21,908 nucleotides of DNA, taken from NCBI GenBank assembly GCA_009827215.1, contig WUAJ01000016.1, forward strand, positions 1-21,908. Reading direction: 5' to 3'. Origin of the DNA: Phycisphaeraceae bacterium (lineage in GTDB: Bacteria > Planctomycetota > Phycisphaerae > Phycisphaerales > UBA1924). Below the pieces are notes generated by a model, which was not told where the DNA came from, ran no database searches, and saw only the letters and a list, made by a program, of their open reading frames with translations. This document shows positions 1 to 7,490 of the stretch, one piece after another; positions within the stretch are counted from its first letter, which is position 1, and each line of letters begins with the position of its first letter. A program made the position numbers and the translations under genes.

Positions 1-499
1 TCGAGCGTGATTCTGCTTGCGCCACGCCCGGCATGTTGTTGATCGCGCCGTGACATGAGAAACAGCTCACGCCCGCGTTGACATGCGCGTTGTGCGGGAA
101 GGTCGCGTAATCGGGAACGACATGGATGTTGCGCCATTCGATTGGTTTGTCCGCGGCGTACGCGTCGCGGATGAACTGGACCTTCTCGTCAGTCGCTGAA
201 GCGTTGGGTCCGAGCTTGCCTTCTTCGTGACATCCAATACAGGTCTTCACTGTTGGGACATTCGCGTGCCAAGAGTCTTCAACATTGGTGTGGCAGTACC
301 GACAATCCATGCCGAGCTTACCGGCATGGATCTGGTGATTGAACCCACTGCCTGGTTGTGTCGGCATGTATCCGACTTCCCAGAACTTTGGTGTCGCGTA
401 GTACCAAATCAATCCGATCGCGAGGATCGCTACTGAATGGACCACGATGAAGAGCAGCGTTGGGATGCTGTTCATCCATTTGGGGAAGAAAGGTTTCAC
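1..499 (-). CDS. actA: Multihaem cytochrome c, ActA-like subunit of alternative complex III (5'-end fragment)
   Basis: This reading frame runs off the left edge, so only the first 166 residues are visible. I chose the GTG start because a GGAG lies 8 nt upstream; an in-frame ATG eight codons later is the alternative. The protein has one N-terminal membrane anchor (about residues 12-34) and then three haem c motifs: CRYCH at 66-70, CIGCH at 87-91 and CFSCH at 146-150. The stretch HAGKLGMDCRYCH followed by a second CxxCH about 20 residues on is characteristic of the ActA/cytochrome c3-like subunit of alternative complex III, the quinol:cytochrome c oxidoreductase that replaces bc1 in many planctomycetes. 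ActA usually has five haems, so about two would lie outside the window. It diverges from the haem A synthase gene, consistent with a respiratory locus. Other membrane-anchored multihaem cytochromes remain possible. Confidence 0.75.
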   Translation of the reverse strand, partial: MKPFFPKWMNSIPTLLFIVVHSVAILAIGLIWYYATPKFWEVGYMPTQPGSGFNHQIHAGKLGMDCRYCHTNVEDSWHANVPTVKTCIGCHEEGKLGPNASATDEKVQFIRDAYAADKPIEWRNIHVVPDYATFPHNAHVNAGVSCFSCHGAINNMPGVAQAESRS

Positions 500-723
500 G
501 GGTTGAACTCCGGAAATGCTCGAAAAGGCGTCTGCGGACACACGATCCGCCGAATACGAAAACCAAACCCTCCAAAAAAGGGTCTGGCATTCGGTCTGAG
601 CGTAGCATGAGATCGATGAGAAGTTGTGCGGCTGGGCGATAATTTCCGATGTTTTTCGGCCCTATATTCTCAAACACGACGGCGAAATCGTAACTGCGAC
701 CAAGTCTCAGTTATCAGATCCAT

Positions 724-730
724 AAAGGAG
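724..730 (+). promoter_or_regulatory. Ribosome binding site of ctaA
   Basis: AAAGGAG lies 10 nt upstream of the ATG at 741 and fixes the start of the long membrane protein, including its unusual N-terminal extension. The rest of the 241-nt gap between the divergent actA and ctaA starts shows no other convincing signal. Confidence 0.7.
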
Positions 731-740
731 TTCGCATCCC

Positions 741-2132
741 ATGAATTCACAAGAACTTACAACAAATAACCACTCCACACCCCTTTCAGGGGCGTTTCTG
801 GGGGTTTCCACAACGATTGGAGTCGCTGGAGCGGTGTTGATGGGGATCGTGAGCTGGGTATTGCTGCTCATCAACCGTGACATTCCAGTCCTGGCGATAC
901 TCGCAATTTCGTTGGTTTCGTTCGGGTTTTTGACGTTCCTGTTTCTCAGGAATTTGCAATCGCAGCATATGCGAGTCGGCGCCGCCTCAGGTCTGATTGG
1001 CGGCGTGATCTCCATGATCTACCTCGGATCACTCATGGTGGTCCAACCTGAGTCCCTGGAAGGGTTTGAATCGCAAGCGAATCAGTTCAGCGTCGGCGGC
1101 ACACTCATGGCGATCGTGGTGATCGCACTGCTCGCCATAGCCGGTGGATTGATGGGCAAGCTGCTGAGTTCCAAACCTCGATACGCATCCATGGACATCG
1201 ATTGGCGCGCCAGATTCGCGTGGGTAGTCGCGGCGAGCTACTTGCCGTTGATTGCCGTGGGTGGATTGGTAACCAGCACAGAATCTGGACTCGCCGTGCC
1301 GGACTCGGTGACGACTTATGGAGCGATCGGCGTGCTGTTCCCGCTGAGCTTGATGGATGAGATCAGGATCTACCTCGAACACTCGCATCGGATCTTCGGC
1401 ACCTTCGCGGGCATCGCGACGATCATCTTGGTGGTACGCATGTTCGGGGCGCCATCGCGTTTGCTCCCTCGCATCATGAGCGTTCTGCTGCTGATCGCGG
1501 TCAGTGCACAAGGAATCATGGGGGCGCTTCGGGTTTCGGAAGAATCACAAGCTCTCGCAGCACTGCACGGCGTGCTCGCGCAACTGGTCTTCGCGCTCGC
1601 GATCTCGACAGGTGTGGTGTGCAGCAGGCGCTGGGAATCCATCAACGCGAGTGACGAGGGGATCGATTCTGCAAAGTCAACTCGACTGCTGCTCCTGCTC
1701 ACAGCGATCGGACTCACGATCCAGCTCGTGTTCGGAGCGATGACGCGTCACCTCGATTCGGGGCACGCGTTGATGTCGCATATCGGATTCTCGTTCATCG
1801 TTGTCGTGCTTGTGATCATCGCGGGCGCCAAGTGCATCCGGCTCGGAAAGATCGATGATTCACTCAAGCACATGCGTCGCTATGGCGCTGTCGTCCACGG
1901 GCTCGTCATGCTGCAGTTCACGCTCGGCTGGGGCGCACTGGCGATGACACAGACAGGCGAAGAGGGTCACCCGACGCTCCCAACGGCATCGGAACTGGAC
2001 AACGCTCACGGTATTCGAATCATGGAAACTGTGATTACGAGTTCGCATCATGTGATTGGGGCACTGCTCATCGCTGCGATCTTTGGGGCACTGATGTGGG
2101 CAATTCGCGTCGCATCACGTCCCAAATCCTGA
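741..2132 (+). CDS. ctaA: Haem A synthase (COX15/CtaA) with an extra N-terminal membrane domain
   Basis: CtaA oxidises the C8 methyl of haem O to give haem A for aa3/caa3 oxidases. Residues about 155-463 hold the two four-helix halves of the family. The first half has GGLVTSTESGL (174-184), EHSHR (213-217, putative haem ligand H216) and a second ligand candidate H276 (ALHG). The second half has GAMTRH (332-337), H347 and H436/H437. All four expected histidines therefore seem present. The 463-residue length exceeds the usual 300-340 because residues 1-145 add about four hydrophobic segments (roughly 22-44, 49-69, 80-101, 119-139) that I cannot assign. The start is supported by a strong ribosome binding site. 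The neighbour in the other direction is an ACIII-type cytochrome, which suits a quinol-to-oxidase respiratory cluster; ctaB and oxidase genes are not in view. Confidence 0.85.
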   Translation: MNSQELTTNNHSTPLSGAFLGVSTTIGVAGAVLMGIVSWVLLLINRDIPVLAILAISLVSFGFLTFLFLRNLQSQHMRVGAASGLIGGVISMIYLGSLMVVQPESLEGFESQANQFSVGGTLMAIVVIALLAIAGGLMGKLLSSKPRYASMDIDWRARFAWVVAASYLPLIAVGGLVTSTESGLAVPDSVTTYGAIGVLFPLSLMDEIRIYLEHSHRIFGTFAGIATIILVVRMFGAPSRLLPRIMSVLLLIAVSAQGIMGALRVSEESQALAALHGVLAQLVFALAISTGVVCSRRWESINASDEGIDSAKSTRLLLLLTAIGLTIQLVFGAMTRHLDSGHALMSHIGFSFIVVVLVIIAGAKCIRLGKIDDSLKHMRRYGAVVHGLVMLQFTLGWGALAMTQTGEEGHPTLPTASELDNAHGIRIMETVITSSHHVIGALLIAAIFGALMWAIRVASRPKS

Positions 2133-2234
2133 TATTCTGGGTCCATCTCAGCACTCGAGCAAATCGATGCAATGAATCGATCGTTCGTTCGTTGGGGATG
2201 TGTGTGATTGCATACACACGCGGGAGATGGACTT

Positions 2235-3782
2235 ATGACGATGAGCGGCATCGCTTCGGCACCTATCAAACGAGTGAGTGATTCGACCTCACCGATTCGC
2301 GATGACCACTTCGGATACGCGCAAGCTCGGCACCTGCTCCTGCGAGCGGGATTCGGGGGAACCGATCATCAGATCCGCACGCTCGCGTCGTGGGGTGCTG
2401 AAAAGGCGGTCGATCATCTAGTCAACTGCGAGGACATCCCGGCTCAGAGTGATACGCCGGATGAGTTTGATTCGGCGATCATGCGCCCTCTTACACGCGA
2501 GGAGCGGATGGCGCTCAATCGCGCTCGGCAGACACAAGACGAGAACGCGCTGGCGCAGTATCGGACAGAGCGACAAAGACGGCAACGCGCCGATCGCAGA
2601 CAGATGCGCGAGGTCGGACGCTGGTGGTTGACGCGGATGGTGCGCTCGCCTCGTCCGCTTGAAGAGAAGATGACATTGTTCTGGCACGGGCACTTCGCGA
2701 CGAGCTACCGCACGGTCGAAGACTCGTACCACATGTACCAGCAGAACCGGATGCTGCGCGCGAACTCGATGGGGAATCTTGGGGATCTGCTGCGAGGCAT
2801 CATCCGTGATCCCGCGATGCTCAGGTACCTCAACAACAACCAGAACCGCAAGGATTCTCCCAATGAGAATCTCGGCCGTGAGCTGCTCGAGTTGTTCTCG
2901 CTTGGAGAGGGGCACTACACGGAACGCGACATCAAGGAAGCGGCACGGACGCTGACGGGCTTTACCTATGAAGACGACGAGTTCCGATTCAATCAGAACC
3001 AGCACGACCAAGGGACCAAGTATGTGCTGGGGATGCAGGGGAACATGGACGGCGATGGACTCGTCGATGCAATCTTGCGTCAAGAAGCGTGTGCGTTGTT
3101 CATTGTATTCAAGCTCTACAAGTATCTTGTGCGAGATATCCCGTTTGATCTCAGTGCACTTGATTCATCAACTCGGAAAGTGATCCTAAAACTGGCGCAG
3201 TATTTCCGCGCATCAAGTTACGAGCTCAAACCACTTATCCGCAGACTCCTACTTTCGAGGCACTTCTACGACCCGATCAATATGGGTACGAAGATCAAGA
3301 GTCCGAGCGAGCTGTTGATTGGATCGGTGCGCTCGTTGCTGGTTCCGGTTCGTGATATAGGGGTTGTCGCGGACGCGATGGATCTGATGGGGCAGTCGGT
3401 GTTCCTGCCTCCGAGCGTCAAGGGATGGGACGGCGGACGCAGTTGGATCAATACCTCGACGATGTTCGTGCGCCAGAACACATTGGTCTATTTGCTGACT
3501 GGGGCGCTCCCGAATCGTTCGCTTCTCATGCGGGACAAATCGAACTTCGATGCGTTGTCGCTTGTACCGAGCTTGCAGAGGGCGAGTGATCTGGAAGCGA
3601 GCGATGAGCAGATCGTGCGTGAGTTGTCGCTGTTGACACTGGGGCATGACGACGACAAGGTCGTGGGATCGGTGCTCAAGGGCGCTCGGGGTGATGGTGA
3701 AGAAGGAACAATGCGGAAGAACGATGCGGCGGTGCGAGCGCTCGTGCTGCTGACCTCGATGCCGGAGTATCAGTTGTGTTGA
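2235..3782 (+). CDS. DUF1800 family protein
   Basis: This 515-residue protein matches the DUF1800 family: an N-terminal HLLLRAGFG motif, the central FWHGHFATS and YLNNNQN stretches, then ENLGRELLELFSLG and AARTLTGF, and a C-terminal PPSVKGWDGG region. The function of the family is unknown; it nearly always sits beside a DUF1501 gene, as here, and the pair is very abundant in planctomycetes. I start at ATG 2235, which has GGGAG about 8 nt upstream, rather than the in-frame ATG at 2208. No clear signal peptide is visible, although the family is often annotated as exported. The next gene begins 19 nt downstream, so the two are probably one operon. Base use is like that of the neighbours. Confidence 0.85.
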   Translation: MTMSGIASAPIKRVSDSTSPIRDDHFGYAQARHLLLRAGFGGTDHQIRTLASWGAEKAVDHLVNCEDIPAQSDTPDEFDSAIMRPLTREERMALNRARQTQDENALAQYRTERQRRQRADRRQMREVGRWWLTRMVRSPRPLEEKMTLFWHGHFATSYRTVEDSYHMYQQNRMLRANSMGNLGDLLRGIIRDPAMLRYLNNNQNRKDSPNENLGRELLELFSLGEGHYTERDIKEAARTLTGFTYEDDEFRFNQNQHDQGTKYVLGMQGNMDGDGLVDAILRQEACALFIVFKLYKYLVRDIPFDLSALDSSTRKVILKLAQYFRASSYELKPLIRRLLLSRHFYDPINMGTKIKSPSELLIGSVRSLLVPVRDIGVVADAMDLMGQSVFLPPSVKGWDGGRSWINTSTMFVRQNTLVYLLTGALPNRSLLMRDKSNFDALSLVPSLQRASDLEASDEQIVRELSLLTLGHDDDKVVGSVLKGARGDGEEGTMRKNDAAVRALVLLTSMPEYQLC

Positions 3783-3801
3783 ATCAATTGGAGTTGAACT
3801 C

Positions 3802-5133
3802 ATGAGTAATCATCTGAATCCCAGCGATGTCAAGGCGTACACACGCCGAGCGTTCTTGCAGAACTCGACACTGTTCGCGTCCGCGGCCCTCACGGTCCCG
3901 GCGTTCCTCCAAAGCAGCGCCTTTGCGCTCCCTCGTCCGATGGAGGGGCTCAGCTCGATCGCGGGCGTTGATGAGGACAAGATCCTCGTCGTGATCCAGC
4001 TTTCGGGTGGGAATGATGGATTGAACACGCTCGTGCCGTTCGGACAGGATGGGTATCAACGCGTACGCCCACGGATTGCGCTGTCTGCGAATGAAGTGCT
4101 CAAGCTCGATCGCAATGGAGGGCTGGGACTTCACGGTGCGATGAGTGGGTTCAAAAACCTCTATGACCAGGGACTCTGCGGCATCGTGCAGGGTGTCGGG
4201 TATCCGAACCCCAACCGATCGCACTTCGCATCAATGGATATTTGGCACACCGCGGACACGAATGGCACGGGCGATGGTTGGCTCGGGAAGTACATCGACT
4301 CGCAGTGCTGTGGGTATGGATCGGGAACTCCCGGCAAGAATCAATCGCAGAACCAAGACCCCCCACCGCCGATGATTGCGATCGGGAAAGAAGCGCCGTT
4401 GATGCTCAATGGACGCACGCAGATGCCTGTCGCGATCGAGGATGCGGACATGTACCAGTGGACTGGCGACAAGATGGGCAAGGACCTATCAGACGCGTAC
4501 CACGAAGCGATCGAGAAGAACAGCCAGCAATCGATGGAAGACGACAACAAGTCCTTCCTCGTCCGCACGGCGATGGATGCGCAGGTGTCGAGCACGAAGA
4601 TCCGCAAAGCAGTCGGCACCGAATCGCTTGTGCAGTATCCCAACACGCGACTGGGATCGCAGCTGAGCATGGTCGCGTCGATGATCCGCGCGGGGATGCC
4701 GACGCGTGTGTTCTATGTCTCCCACGGCAGCTTCGACACACACGCGAACCAAGGCGGACTGCAGGGCACGCACGCTCGCTTGCTGCAGCAGTTGTCTGAA
4801 GCCGTGGACGCGTTTTATAGCGACCTCAGGGCGCAGGAAAACGACGGACGCGTGCTGAGCATGTGCTTCAGCGAGTTCGGACGACGCGTCGGACAGAACG
4901 GTTCGGGCGGCACGGACCACGGCACCGCGGCGCCGATGTTCCTGTTCGGGCCGATGGTCAATCCGGGACTGCACTCGCGCTATCCATCACTGACCGATCT
5001 GGACAACGGCGATCTCAAATACACCGCGGACTTCCGGCAGGTGTATTCAGAGATTCTCGACGGCTGGCTGAGCGCGCCGAGCAAGGATGTGCTGGGGCGC
5101 GGATATCAGCATCTTCGTGTGCTTAAGAGCTGA
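3802..5133 (+). CDS. DUF1501 family protein with Tat signal
   Basis: The N-terminus carries a twin-arginine motif (TRRAFLQ, R15-R16), a hydrophobic stretch and a likely cleavage site after A42 (AFA), so the 443-residue protein is probably exported folded. Family signatures are LSGGNDGLNT (68-76), PNPNRSHFASMDIWHTAD (about 134-151), FSEFGRR (356-362) and GTDHGTAAPMFLFG (370-383). DUF1501 belongs to the alkaline phosphatase/sulfatase-like superfamily, but substrate and activity are unknown. It is preceded by its usual DUF1800 partner 19 nt upstream and has GGAG about 8 nt before the ATG. Its last 11 bp overlap the end of a convergent minus-strand gene. Confidence 0.88.
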   Translation: MSNHLNPSDVKAYTRRAFLQNSTLFASAALTVPAFLQSSAFALPRPMEGLSSIAGVDEDKILVVIQLSGGNDGLNTLVPFGQDGYQRVRPRIALSANEVLKLDRNGGLGLHGAMSGFKNLYDQGLCGIVQGVGYPNPNRSHFASMDIWHTADTNGTGDGWLGKYIDSQCCGYGSGTPGKNQSQNQDPPPPMIAIGKEAPLMLNGRTQMPVAIEDADMYQWTGDKMGKDLSDAYHEAIEKNSQQSMEDDNKSFLVRTAMDAQVSSTKIRKAVGTESLVQYPNTRLGSQLSMVASMIRAGMPTRVFYVSHGSFDTHANQGGLQGTHARLLQQLSEAVDAFYSDLRAQENDGRVLSMCFSEFGRRVGQNGSGGTDHGTAAPMFLFGPMVNPGLHSRYPSLTDLDNGDLKYTADFRQVYSEILDGWLSAPSKDVLGRGYQHLRVLKS

Positions 5134-5638
5134 CAAATGTTGGATCGATATCTGCCCTCGTGAGACTCCGGTCATTGAAGAAGTTCTCGGAGTTGCATTC
5201 TGGACACACCACGAAGCCATTGAATCGGGTTTCGTTGATTGGTAGCCCGACCAAGCAATAGCCGCATTCCCTACATCCGACGCCTTTGAGTTGTTTCTTG
5301 ATCTGTGTGTAGAGCCAGCGATCTCTTGCGAGCAGCAGCATGATCCACGGGAACCAGATGTAACCCGAGAACGCGATGAGAAAGATAAATATCTCTGTGT
5401 ATGGTCCGACTCTCATCCCAAGCTTTTCCAACGCCCAGAAGACACCGACTTGAATCGCGTTGTATTCGATGAATACCCATGCAATAAAGGACGCGATGAA
5501 GACCAGGATCATCAGCAAGCAGCCCATCCCGGTGGTGCTCATCTGCTTTGTTCGATTGATGTACCGCTTGCAAGTTGAGTCGTCGAACTGATCGAGTTCC
5601 GGGAACGCTCTGTAAATCTTTCGGCTCAGGAGTCTCAT
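5123..5638 (-). CDS. Small membrane protein with C-terminal Cys4 zinc ribbon
   Basis: I do not recognise a named family for this 171-residue protein. It has two clear membrane segments (about 38-57 and 82-104) and then a soluble tail with C122-x2-C125 and C145-x2-C148. CRECGYCLVGLP strongly resembles the CGYxLxGLP...CPEC ribbon found on many small membrane proteins of planctomycetes; a structural zinc site is likely but unproven. Its ATG overlaps the stop of the upstream gene by 4 bp (ATGA), so the two are translationally coupled. Its own stop overlaps the convergent DUF1501 gene by 11 bp. The function is unknown. Confidence 0.7.
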   Translation of the reverse strand: MRLLSRKIYRAFPELDQFDDSTCKRYINRTKQMSTTGMGCLLMILVFIASFIAWVFIEYNAIQVGVFWALEKLGMRVGPYTEIFIFLIAFSGYIWFPWIMLLLARDRWLYTQIKKQLKGVGCRECGYCLVGLPINETRFNGFVVCPECNSENFFNDRSLTRADIDPTFVSS

Positions 5639-6219
5639 GGCATCACGATGTCGATCCGCACAGGAATCTCAATCGGATCCGAAGAAAGCGTGTCTCCCGC
5701 GATGATGGGAGCCGTCGGGATTGTGGATTTGCTCCAGCTTGTGGGGTCCGCGTCCTCTGTGCGGTATCCCACGGCGATCGTCGCGGCATCAATCGATGGG
5801 CCGAACTGGTCGAGCGCGACCCCCCACTGGTGCTCACTGAGCGACTGGGGATGACGCACGAAGACAGCGATCTTGCTTTGCGACTCGATCACGATGCGTG
5901 CTTCGAGAAGGGAGCCGTCCACGCTGTCAGGGACGATGTGCTCAAAGGTCAGCAGCACGCCTCCGGGCCAATCCAAGGGATCGACGGCGCTGTGCTCTCT
6001 TCGCGCGTCGTTTGCTTTGGAGATCTCATCGGGATCGCGTCCGGCGAGGAGTTGTCCCAGCGCGTTGGCGTTCCCGGTGTCTCCAGCGCCGGCGCCGACT
6101 GGGGGCTCGTTCATCAATCGGTCTTTGTCGAGCGAGACGAAGATCCACGCCATGATGAGCGTGAGGCAGATGAACGGCAGCGCGAGCCAAGCGGTGAGGA
6201 TGAGTGTTTGCTTTCGCAC
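5635..6219 (-). CDS. Hypothetical single-pass membrane protein
   Basis: This reading frame of about 194 residues has one N-terminal hydrophobic anchor (LTAWLALPFICLTLIMAWIF) and a soluble, probably extracytoplasmic remainder rich in Asp, Pro and Ser, with no motif I recognise. The frame can be opened at an ATG at 6282 (215 residues), but that would translate through the sodA terminator hairpin (6246-6271). I therefore prefer the GTG at 6219, which puts the anchor right at the N-terminus; no strong ribosome binding site is visible, so the start is uncertain. It is coupled through ATGA to the following zinc-ribbon membrane protein, which suggests the two products act together. Confidence 0.55.
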   Translation of the reverse strand: MRKQTLILTAWLALPFICLTLIMAWIFVSLDKDRLMNEPPVGAGAGDTGNANALGQLLAGRDPDEISKANDARREHSAVDPLDWPGGVLLTFEHIVPDSVDGSLLEARIVIESQSKIAVFVRHPQSLSEHQWGVALDQFGPSIDAATIAVGYRTEDADPTSWSKSTIPTAPIIAGDTLSSDPIEIPVRIDIVMP

Positions 6220-6242
6220 GCATGATCGTAGTGGAAGCGCAT

Positions 6243-6272
6243 GAAAAAACCCGGAGGGGTGCTCCGGGTTTG
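6243..6272 (-). terminator. Rho-independent terminator after sodA
   Basis: On the minus strand AACCCGGAG and CTCCGGGTT form a 9-bp stem around a 5-base loop and are followed by a run of T. It lies about 20 nt past the sodA stop and overlaps the longest possible 5' end of the next minus-strand frame. Confidence 0.85.
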
Positions 6273-6292
6273 GAAGATTCATTCAGCTGGGA

Positions 6293-6934
6293 TTACGAGC
6301 AGCAGCCCTCTTTGCCGCAGCTTTCTGGTTTGAACATGTTGTAGTACTCAGCGACTTTGGACCAGTCCACGACGTTCCAGAACGCGTTGATGTAGTCCGG
6401 ACGGCGGTTCTGGTAGTTGAGGTAGTACGCGTGCTCCCAGACGTCGAGTGCGAGGATCGGCTTGTGGCCGTGCATGATCGGGGAGTCCTGGTTTGCGGTC
6501 GATCCGACGTGGAGCTTGCCGTTCTCGTCGAAGCCGAGCCATGCCCAACCTGATCCGAAGCGGGTCGCGGCGGCGTTGGCGAACTGCTCTTTGAACGCGT
6601 CGAATGATCCGAAGGTCGAGTTGATGCACTCTGCGAGTTCGCCTTCTGGTGCTCCGCCGCCGTTGGGGGAGAGGATGGACCAGAAGAGGGAGTGGTTCGC
6701 GTGTCCGCCGACATTGTTCTGGACGGCGGTGCGGATGTTCTCTGGGACCATCTGGATGCGTGCGAGGATTTCGCCGTAGCACTTACCGTCCCATTCCGTG
6801 CCTTCGAGCGCGGCGTTCGCTTTGGCGATGTAGCCCGCGTGGTGCTTCGTGTGATGGATTTCCATTGTTTTTGCATCGATGTTGGGTTCGAGTGCGTCGT
6901 ATGCGTAGCCGAGTTCTGGGAGTGTGAATGGCAT
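6293..6934 (-). CDS. sodA: Superoxide dismutase, Mn/Fe family
   Basis: This 213-residue enzyme disproportionates superoxide. The start at 6934 (MPFTLPELGYAYDALEP) has AGGAG 6 nt upstream and is preferred to the in-frame start at 6958. Metal ligands are in place: H27 in MEIHHTKHH, H81 in GGHANHSLFW, and D164 and H168 in LDVWEHAYYL. GGHANH, GSGWAWL and QDSPIM resemble manganese members more than iron members, but metal use cannot be settled from sequence. No signal peptide is seen, so it is probably cytoplasmic. Unusual is the tail ESCGKEGCCS, which adds three cysteines beyond the normal end of the fold. The gene is followed by a strong terminator and looks monocistronic. Confidence 0.95.
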   Translation of the reverse strand: MPFTLPELGYAYDALEPNIDAKTMEIHHTKHHAGYIAKANAALEGTEWDGKCYGEILARIQMVPENIRTAVQNNVGGHANHSLFWSILSPNGGGAPEGELAECINSTFGSFDAFKEQFANAAATRFGSGWAWLGFDENGKLHVGSTANQDSPIMHGHKPILALDVWEHAYYLNYQNRRPDYINAFWNVVDWSKVAEYYNMFKPESCGKEGCCS

Positions 6935-7037
6935 TATTTTCTCCTGATAGTCGAGCAATCACTCATGTGCGGCTCGAGAGTTCTTGAATTGACACAGAAT
7001 CATAGGCGCGGATTCACCGAACATATTCCGCACAAGA

Positions 7038-7050
7038 TTATGCAGAATAA
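7038..7050. promoter_or_regulatory. Possible Fur/PerR-like operator upstream of sodA
   Basis: TTAT-gcaga-ATAA is a short AT-rich inverted repeat about 100 nt upstream of the sodA start, flanked by two GATTAT copies (about 7036 and 7054). AT-rich dyads of this type bind Fur-family regulators and often control sod genes. The match is loose and the regulator unknown. Confidence 0.2.
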
Positions 7051-7101
7051 ATGGATTATCGGGCGTGCAATTGTGGATATGTGGAGTTTTTAAGTCTGGG
7101 G

Positions 7102-7130
7102 TTGCCAAACTATCGGCCATGAGGTATCAT
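7102..7130 (+). promoter_or_regulatory. Sigma-70-type promoter of a candidate structured RNA
   Basis: TTGCCA (7102-7107) and TATCAT (7125-7130) are each one base from consensus and separated by exactly 17 bp, the best promoter match I found in the window. Transcription would start near 7137. It does not lead into a credible reading frame but into the hairpin series at 7143-7470. Confidence 0.55.
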
Positions 7131-7136
7131 GGCGGC

Positions 7137-7490
7137 TCGGAACAGCTTGTTTCACTTGGCGCATGCTTCCGATGCCCTCAATCCGCAGGATAAGCATCGG
7201 GAAGTCAACTGAAGGTTGAGCTGGGACGACTCTAGGCGGCAGATTATCGGCCGTCAAGTTCAATGAGTTGGTGTGTGAATAGGCGACTCAATGAACACTT
7301 TCGTGCTGATGCCAGGACGGCATCGGATTCCGACTTTGGCGGGTGCGCCGAGGTCGGAGAACGATCGAAGGAATGGTCGGGGACAACCACTGTCTGGAAC
7401 GACGACTGTCTGCGAATCGCAAAGCCGTCAAGACCTGACATGTTGTGGTCGGCACCACACGCCGCCCGACAATTTGAGTTTTTGTTTTGA
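7137..7490 (+). ncRNA. Candidate structured non-coding RNA, about 350 nt, unknown family
   Basis: No frame in this stretch looks like a protein, but consecutive stems are visible. (1) CTTCCGATGC 7166-7175 pairs with 7194-7204 (one bulged G) and encloses ATCC/GGAT; outer helices TTTCA/TGAAG and CAGCTT/GAGCTG extend it to 7143-7223. (2) GTTCAATGAGT 7258-7268 pairs with 7286-7296, with one A-A mismatch. (3) GATGCC/GGCATC 7308-7324. (4) A 13-bp stem 7329-7358 with loop GGTG and two G-T pairs. (5) TGCG/CGCA 7411-7421 inside GACG/CGTC. (6) TGTGGT/ACCACA 7444-7459. A promoter-like site precedes it and a U-rich tract follows. I looked for hallmark motifs of tmRNA, RNase P RNA and SRP RNA and did not see them. 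It could instead be the start of a long sigma-factor leader. Confidence 0.4.
7449..7487 (+). terminator. Possible terminator of the candidate RNA
   Basis: GTCGG (7448-7452) can pair with CCGAC (7466-7470) and is followed by a U-rich tract (AATTTGAGTTTTTGTTTT). The stem competes with the TGTGGT/ACCACA hairpin at 7444-7459, an arrangement that could also serve as an anti-terminator switch. Confidence 0.35.

Noticed and set aside
318..677. A 119-codon minus-strand frame over the start of actA.
   Set aside because: It is in a different frame from the haem-motif protein and Arg-rich; the actA frame has three CxxCH motifs and a ribosome binding site.
2208..2234. An upstream ATG start for the DUF1800 gene.
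   Set aside because: GGGAG is correctly placed for ATG 2235, and the nine extra residues (MHTHAGDGL) look like leader sequence.
5575..6244. Plus-strand open frames of up to 216 codons opposite the two small membrane proteins.
   Set aside because: The minus-strand frames have membrane segments, a Cys4 ribbon and an ATGA junction; the plus frames have no such features.
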